A stretch of 8,548 bases of DNA, taken from the NCBI GenBank assembly GCA_009827215.1, contig WUAJ01000095.1, positions 1-8,548 on the forward strand. Reading direction: 5' to 3'. This document shows, piece by piece, positions 6,456 to 8,548 of the stretch; positions within the stretch are counted from its first letter, which is position 1, and every line of letters starts with the position of its first letter. A program made the position numbers and the translations under genes. Below the pieces are notes generated by a model. That model was not told where the DNA came from. It ran no database searches and was given only the letters and a program-made list of their open reading frames with translations. The stretch is from Phycisphaeraceae bacterium. Its GTDB lineage: Bacteria > Planctomycetota > Phycisphaerae > Phycisphaerales > UBA1924.

Positions 6456-7387
6456 GAAAGCCCAAGGACACAAACCCAAACCGCCCGGTCATCCAGATCC
6501 GTCGGCTCAAAAAATACTACAAAGTTGGTGAAGAAGTCGTCCGCGCACTCGACGGCGTAGACCTCGACATCCATAACAACGAGTTCGTCGCAATCATGGG
6601 CGCCTCCGGATCCGGAAAGTCCACGCTCATGAACATCCTCGGATGCCTCGACAAACCAACCAACGGCGCGTATGTCCTTAACAACAAACCCACCCACAAG
6701 CTCGGCATGTCCGCGCTCGCCCGCGTTCGCAACGAAGAGATCGGTTTCATTTTCCAGACCTTCGAACTCCTCTCCAGAGCATCCGCTCTCCGTAATGTGA
6801 TGCTCCCGATGCTCTACTCCTCGCGCCACATCTTCAGCGCCAGGAAGCGCGCCAAAAACGCACTCAAACGCGTTTCCCTAGACGACCGCATGACCCACCG
6901 ACCCAACCAACTCTCAGGCGGTCAGCGCCAGCGCGTCGCGATCGCTCGCGCCCTCGTCAATGATCCATCGATCCTCCTTGCCGACGAACCTACCGGAAAC
7001 CTCGATTCTAAAACAACAGTCGAGATCATCGAGCTGTTCAAAGAACTCCACAACGCCGGACAAACCATCATCGTCGTGACCCACGAAGAAGATGTCGCCG
7101 GACACGCCGATCGCATCGTGCGTCTGCGCGATGGACGCATCATCTCCGATCACCCAACCGAGTCCGATCCGATCCACCAAGACTGGGTCGACCGCATGGC
7201 ATCCGGCCGTGGTTCTCTCGCCGAGGTCACGCAAGCCGAACGCGAACTCAACCACATCGCTGACCAAAAACGCGAACAAGCACTCATCGAGGAAGCGAAA
7301 TCCAAACCCCGCAAGCGCCTGTTCAAATCGAACAAATCCAGTGAGATCGAAAGCCCAAGTGAGATCGAAAGCGAGGCCAAGTCATGA
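6452..7387 (+). CDS. MacB/LolD-type ABC transporter ATP-binding protein with long charged C-terminal extension
   Basis: The cytoplasmic ATPase of the pump, 311 residues. It has Walker A GASGSGKST (50-58), Q-loop Gln102 within FQTFELL, signature LSGGQRQRVAIARAL (154-168), Walker B ILLADEP with catalytic Glu179 and the D-loop GNLD (182-185), and switch His211. The sequence around the Q-loop and the GNLD motif is typical of the MacB/LolD/FtsE-like group that drives FtsX-domain permeases. The core ends near residue 233. A tail of about 75 residues follows that is absent from ordinary members (about 220-250 residues): helical and charged at 240-285, then basic (KSKPRKRLFKSNK), then a repeated SEIES. 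Translation starts at GTG 6452, inside the adaptor stop (GTGA), with GGGGA 6 bases upstream. The stop overlaps the permease ATG (ATGA). In E. coli MacB this domain is fused to the permease; here they are separate, as in YknY/YknZ. Confidence 0.95.
   Translation: MRKPKDTNPNRPVIQIRRLKKYYKVGEEVVRALDGVDLDIHNNEFVAIMGASGSGKSTLMNILGCLDKPTNGAYVLNNKPTHKLGMSALARVRNEEIGFIFQTFELLSRASALRNVMLPMLYSSRHIFSARKRAKNALKRVSLDDRMTHRPNQLSGGQRQRVAIARALVNDPSILLADEPTGNLDSKTTVEIIELFKELHNAGQTIIVVTHEEDVAGHADRIVRLRDGRIISDHPTESDPIHQDWVDRMASGRGSLAEVTQAERELNHIADQKREQALIEEAKSKPRKRLFKSNKSSEIESPSEIESEAKS
7340..7372 (+). repeat. Direct repeat with 18-base period at the end of the ABC ATPase gene
   Basis: AGTGAGATCGAAAGC occurs at 7340-7354 and again, identically, at 7358-7372. 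It encodes SEIES twice near the C-terminus of the ATPase. The unit is in frame, so gain or loss of a copy would not disrupt the protein. Confidence 0.8.
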
Positions 7388-8548
7388 CCATCATCCTCTC
7401 GCCCATCGCCCTCATCGTCCGCTTCCTCTGGCAAACCGTCTTCCTCGCGCTCGCGCAGGTCTGGGCAAACAAAACCCGCTCCATGCTCACCGCACTCGGC
7501 ATCATCATCGGCGTCTGGGCCGTCATCTCCGTCATGTCCGGACTCAACGGCATGCGTGGGTTCGTCCTCGCTGAGTTCGAAAAATTCGGCGCCCGCAAAA
7601 TGTGGGTCTGGGGAGAAGTCCCAGACAACAAGCGAGCCGTCATGTCGTGGACCGATGTCAAGCTCTCGGTGTACGAAGCCAACCTCCTCCTCGACAAAGC
7701 ACCATCCATCGAAGAACTTACCCCGATCTGCAACAACTCCTGGCCCGTCACCGCAGAACAAAAACGACTCCCCTCAGTCCGAGTCACCGGGATCTGGCCA
7801 GAATGGCACGGCATCGAAGACCGACAAGTCCTCTTCGGACGTCCATTCTCGCGCATCGATGATTCCGAGCGCCGACAAGTCTGCCTCATCAACGACCAAG
7901 GCATCGAAGAACTCGGACTCGACACCGATCCAACAGGTAATTACATCCTCATCTCAGGACGACGCTTCCTTATCATCGGAGTCGTCGAAACCAAAGACGC
8001 CGGAGGATTCGGAGGCGGACAAGCCCGAACCGAGCTCTTCATCCCATTTGCAACACACAAAATGATGAACCCCTACACCTGGACCAACTTCATGGTCCAG
8101 ATGGTCTCCCCCGACGCATCCGAAGATGCGCAAGCCGAGATCCGATTCATCCTCCGAAACCACCGCGACCTGCAACCAGAGGACGAAGACACCTTCGGCA
8201 TGTTCGTGCTCCAAGACGAAATCCAGCAGTTCAACGCCGTCGCCGGAGTAATCGGCATCATCGCCGGATCCGTCGTCGGGATCTCCCTCGTCGTCGGAGG
8301 CATCGGGATCATGAACATCATGCTCGTCTCCGTCTCCGAACGCACACGAGAGATCGGTCTCCGAAAAGCGATGGGCGCCAAACCCCCAATCGTGCTCTGT
8401 CAGTTCCTCGTCGAAGCCGTCGTGCTCTGTATTGTGGGTGGTCTCGTAGGACTCGTCCTCGCGATCGTGACCGTTGCAGTCATGGCCAACCTCCCACAAC
8501 TCTCCGCGCTCGAGCACACCGAAATATCCAAGTTCGCCATCGTCCTCG
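7384..8548 (+). CDS. MacB-type FtsX-domain ABC permease, 3' end cut by the window
   Basis: The frame opens at ATG 7384, overlapping the ATPase stop as ATGA, and stays open for 388 codons to the window edge. It is the inner-membrane permease partner of the preceding ATPase and adaptor. The N-terminal segment NKTRSMLTALGIIIGVWAVI (29-48) is the conserved entry to TM1 (about 34-54). A large periplasmic domain follows (about 55-283), with a Gly-rich GGFGGG stretch (207-212) before LFIPFAT. TM2 (about 284-315) runs into the family signature IMNIMLVSVSERTREIGLRK (309-328) and AMGAK, the cytoplasmic coupling region that contacts the ATPase. TM3 is at about 341-367, and the frame is cut as TM4 begins (ISKFAIVL). 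Family members are about 400 residues, so perhaps 10-30 residues are missing. It belongs to the mechanotransmission group (MacB, LolCE, FtsX), which moves substrates in the periplasm or from the membrane without carrying them across the inner membrane. Substrate is unknown. Confidence 0.95.
   Translation, partial: MTIILSPIALIVRFLWQTVFLALAQVWANKTRSMLTALGIIIGVWAVISVMSGLNGMRGFVLAEFEKFGARKMWVWGEVPDNKRAVMSWTDVKLSVYEANLLLDKAPSIEELTPICNNSWPVTAEQKRLPSVRVTGIWPEWHGIEDRQVLFGRPFSRIDDSERRQVCLINDQGIEELGLDTDPTGNYILISGRRFLIIGVVETKDAGGFGGGQARTELFIPFATHKMMNPYTWTNFMVQMVSPDASEDAQAEIRFILRNHRDLQPEDEDTFGMFVLQDEIQQFNAVAGVIGIIAGSVVGISLVVGGIGIMNIMLVSVSERTREIGLRKAMGAKPPIVLCQFLVEAVVLCIVGGLVGLVLAIVTVAVMANLPQLSALEHTEISKFAIVL

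Noticed and set aside
7150..7761. Minus-strand open frame of 203 codons across the ATPase/permease junction
   Set aside because: It spans two well-supported genes with a conserved start/stop overlap, and has no recognisable motif.
7556..8065. Plus-strand open frame of 169 codons inside the permease region
   Set aside because: Its Ser-rich product has no motif, whereas the frame from ATG 7384 has all the FtsX/MacB permease signatures.
5061..8548. RND-type efflux pump as an alternative reading of the adaptor
   Set aside because: The adaptor is directly coupled to an ABC ATPase and an FtsX-domain permease, and no RND transporter is present.

Overview
The window holds chromosomal housekeeping and transport genes from a Gram-negative-type bacterium with roughly 60 % GC (judged by eye). 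The mix of genes suggests a planctomycete, perhaps Phycisphaerae-like: an alpha2-type glycyl-tRNA synthetase, an AbgT transporter with an enlarged outer loop, a MacAB-type pump with an acidic adaptor tail, and an unrecognised membrane-anchored protein. This assignment is an inference from the general look of the proteins; no rRNA or other decisive marker is present.

Layout. Bases 1-123 are the last 40 codons of a FabF-type beta-ketoacyl-ACP synthase (+). A 217-residue membrane-anchored protein of unknown function follows (+, 170-823). Two minus-strand genes come next and probably form an operon transcribed right to left: an AbgT-family transporter (3194-1305), then a small DinB-like four-helix-bundle protein (1275-829). 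The DinB-like gene converges on the unknown gene with only 5 bases between the stop codons. A 94-base divergent spacer separates the transporter from glyQS (+, 3289-4887), a complete class II glycyl-tRNA synthetase. An 11-bp hairpin (4916-4941) follows glyQS.

The right end is a three-gene operon (+): a MacA-like periplasmic adaptor (5061-6455), a MacB/LolD-type ABC ATPase (6452-7387) and a MacB-type FtsX-domain permease (7384 to beyond the window end). The junctions overlap by 4 bases each (GTGA and ATGA), which implies translational coupling. Together they should form an inner-membrane mechanotransmission-type ABC exporter or extractor. Its substrate cannot be read from sequence, and no TolC-like outer-membrane gene lies within the window.

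I saw no tRNA, rRNA, CRISPR array, insertion sequence or attachment site. No stretch longer than 300 bases lacks a gene. Nothing here amounts to a clearly new system. The most unusual points are the roughly 90-residue extra outer loop and a Trp-to-Tyr change in the AbgT transporter, the 50-residue acidic tail of the adaptor, the long charged C-terminal extension of the ABC ATPase, the pairing of an AbgT transporter with a DinB-like protein, and a C-over-G excess on the + strand that persists through genes on both strands.
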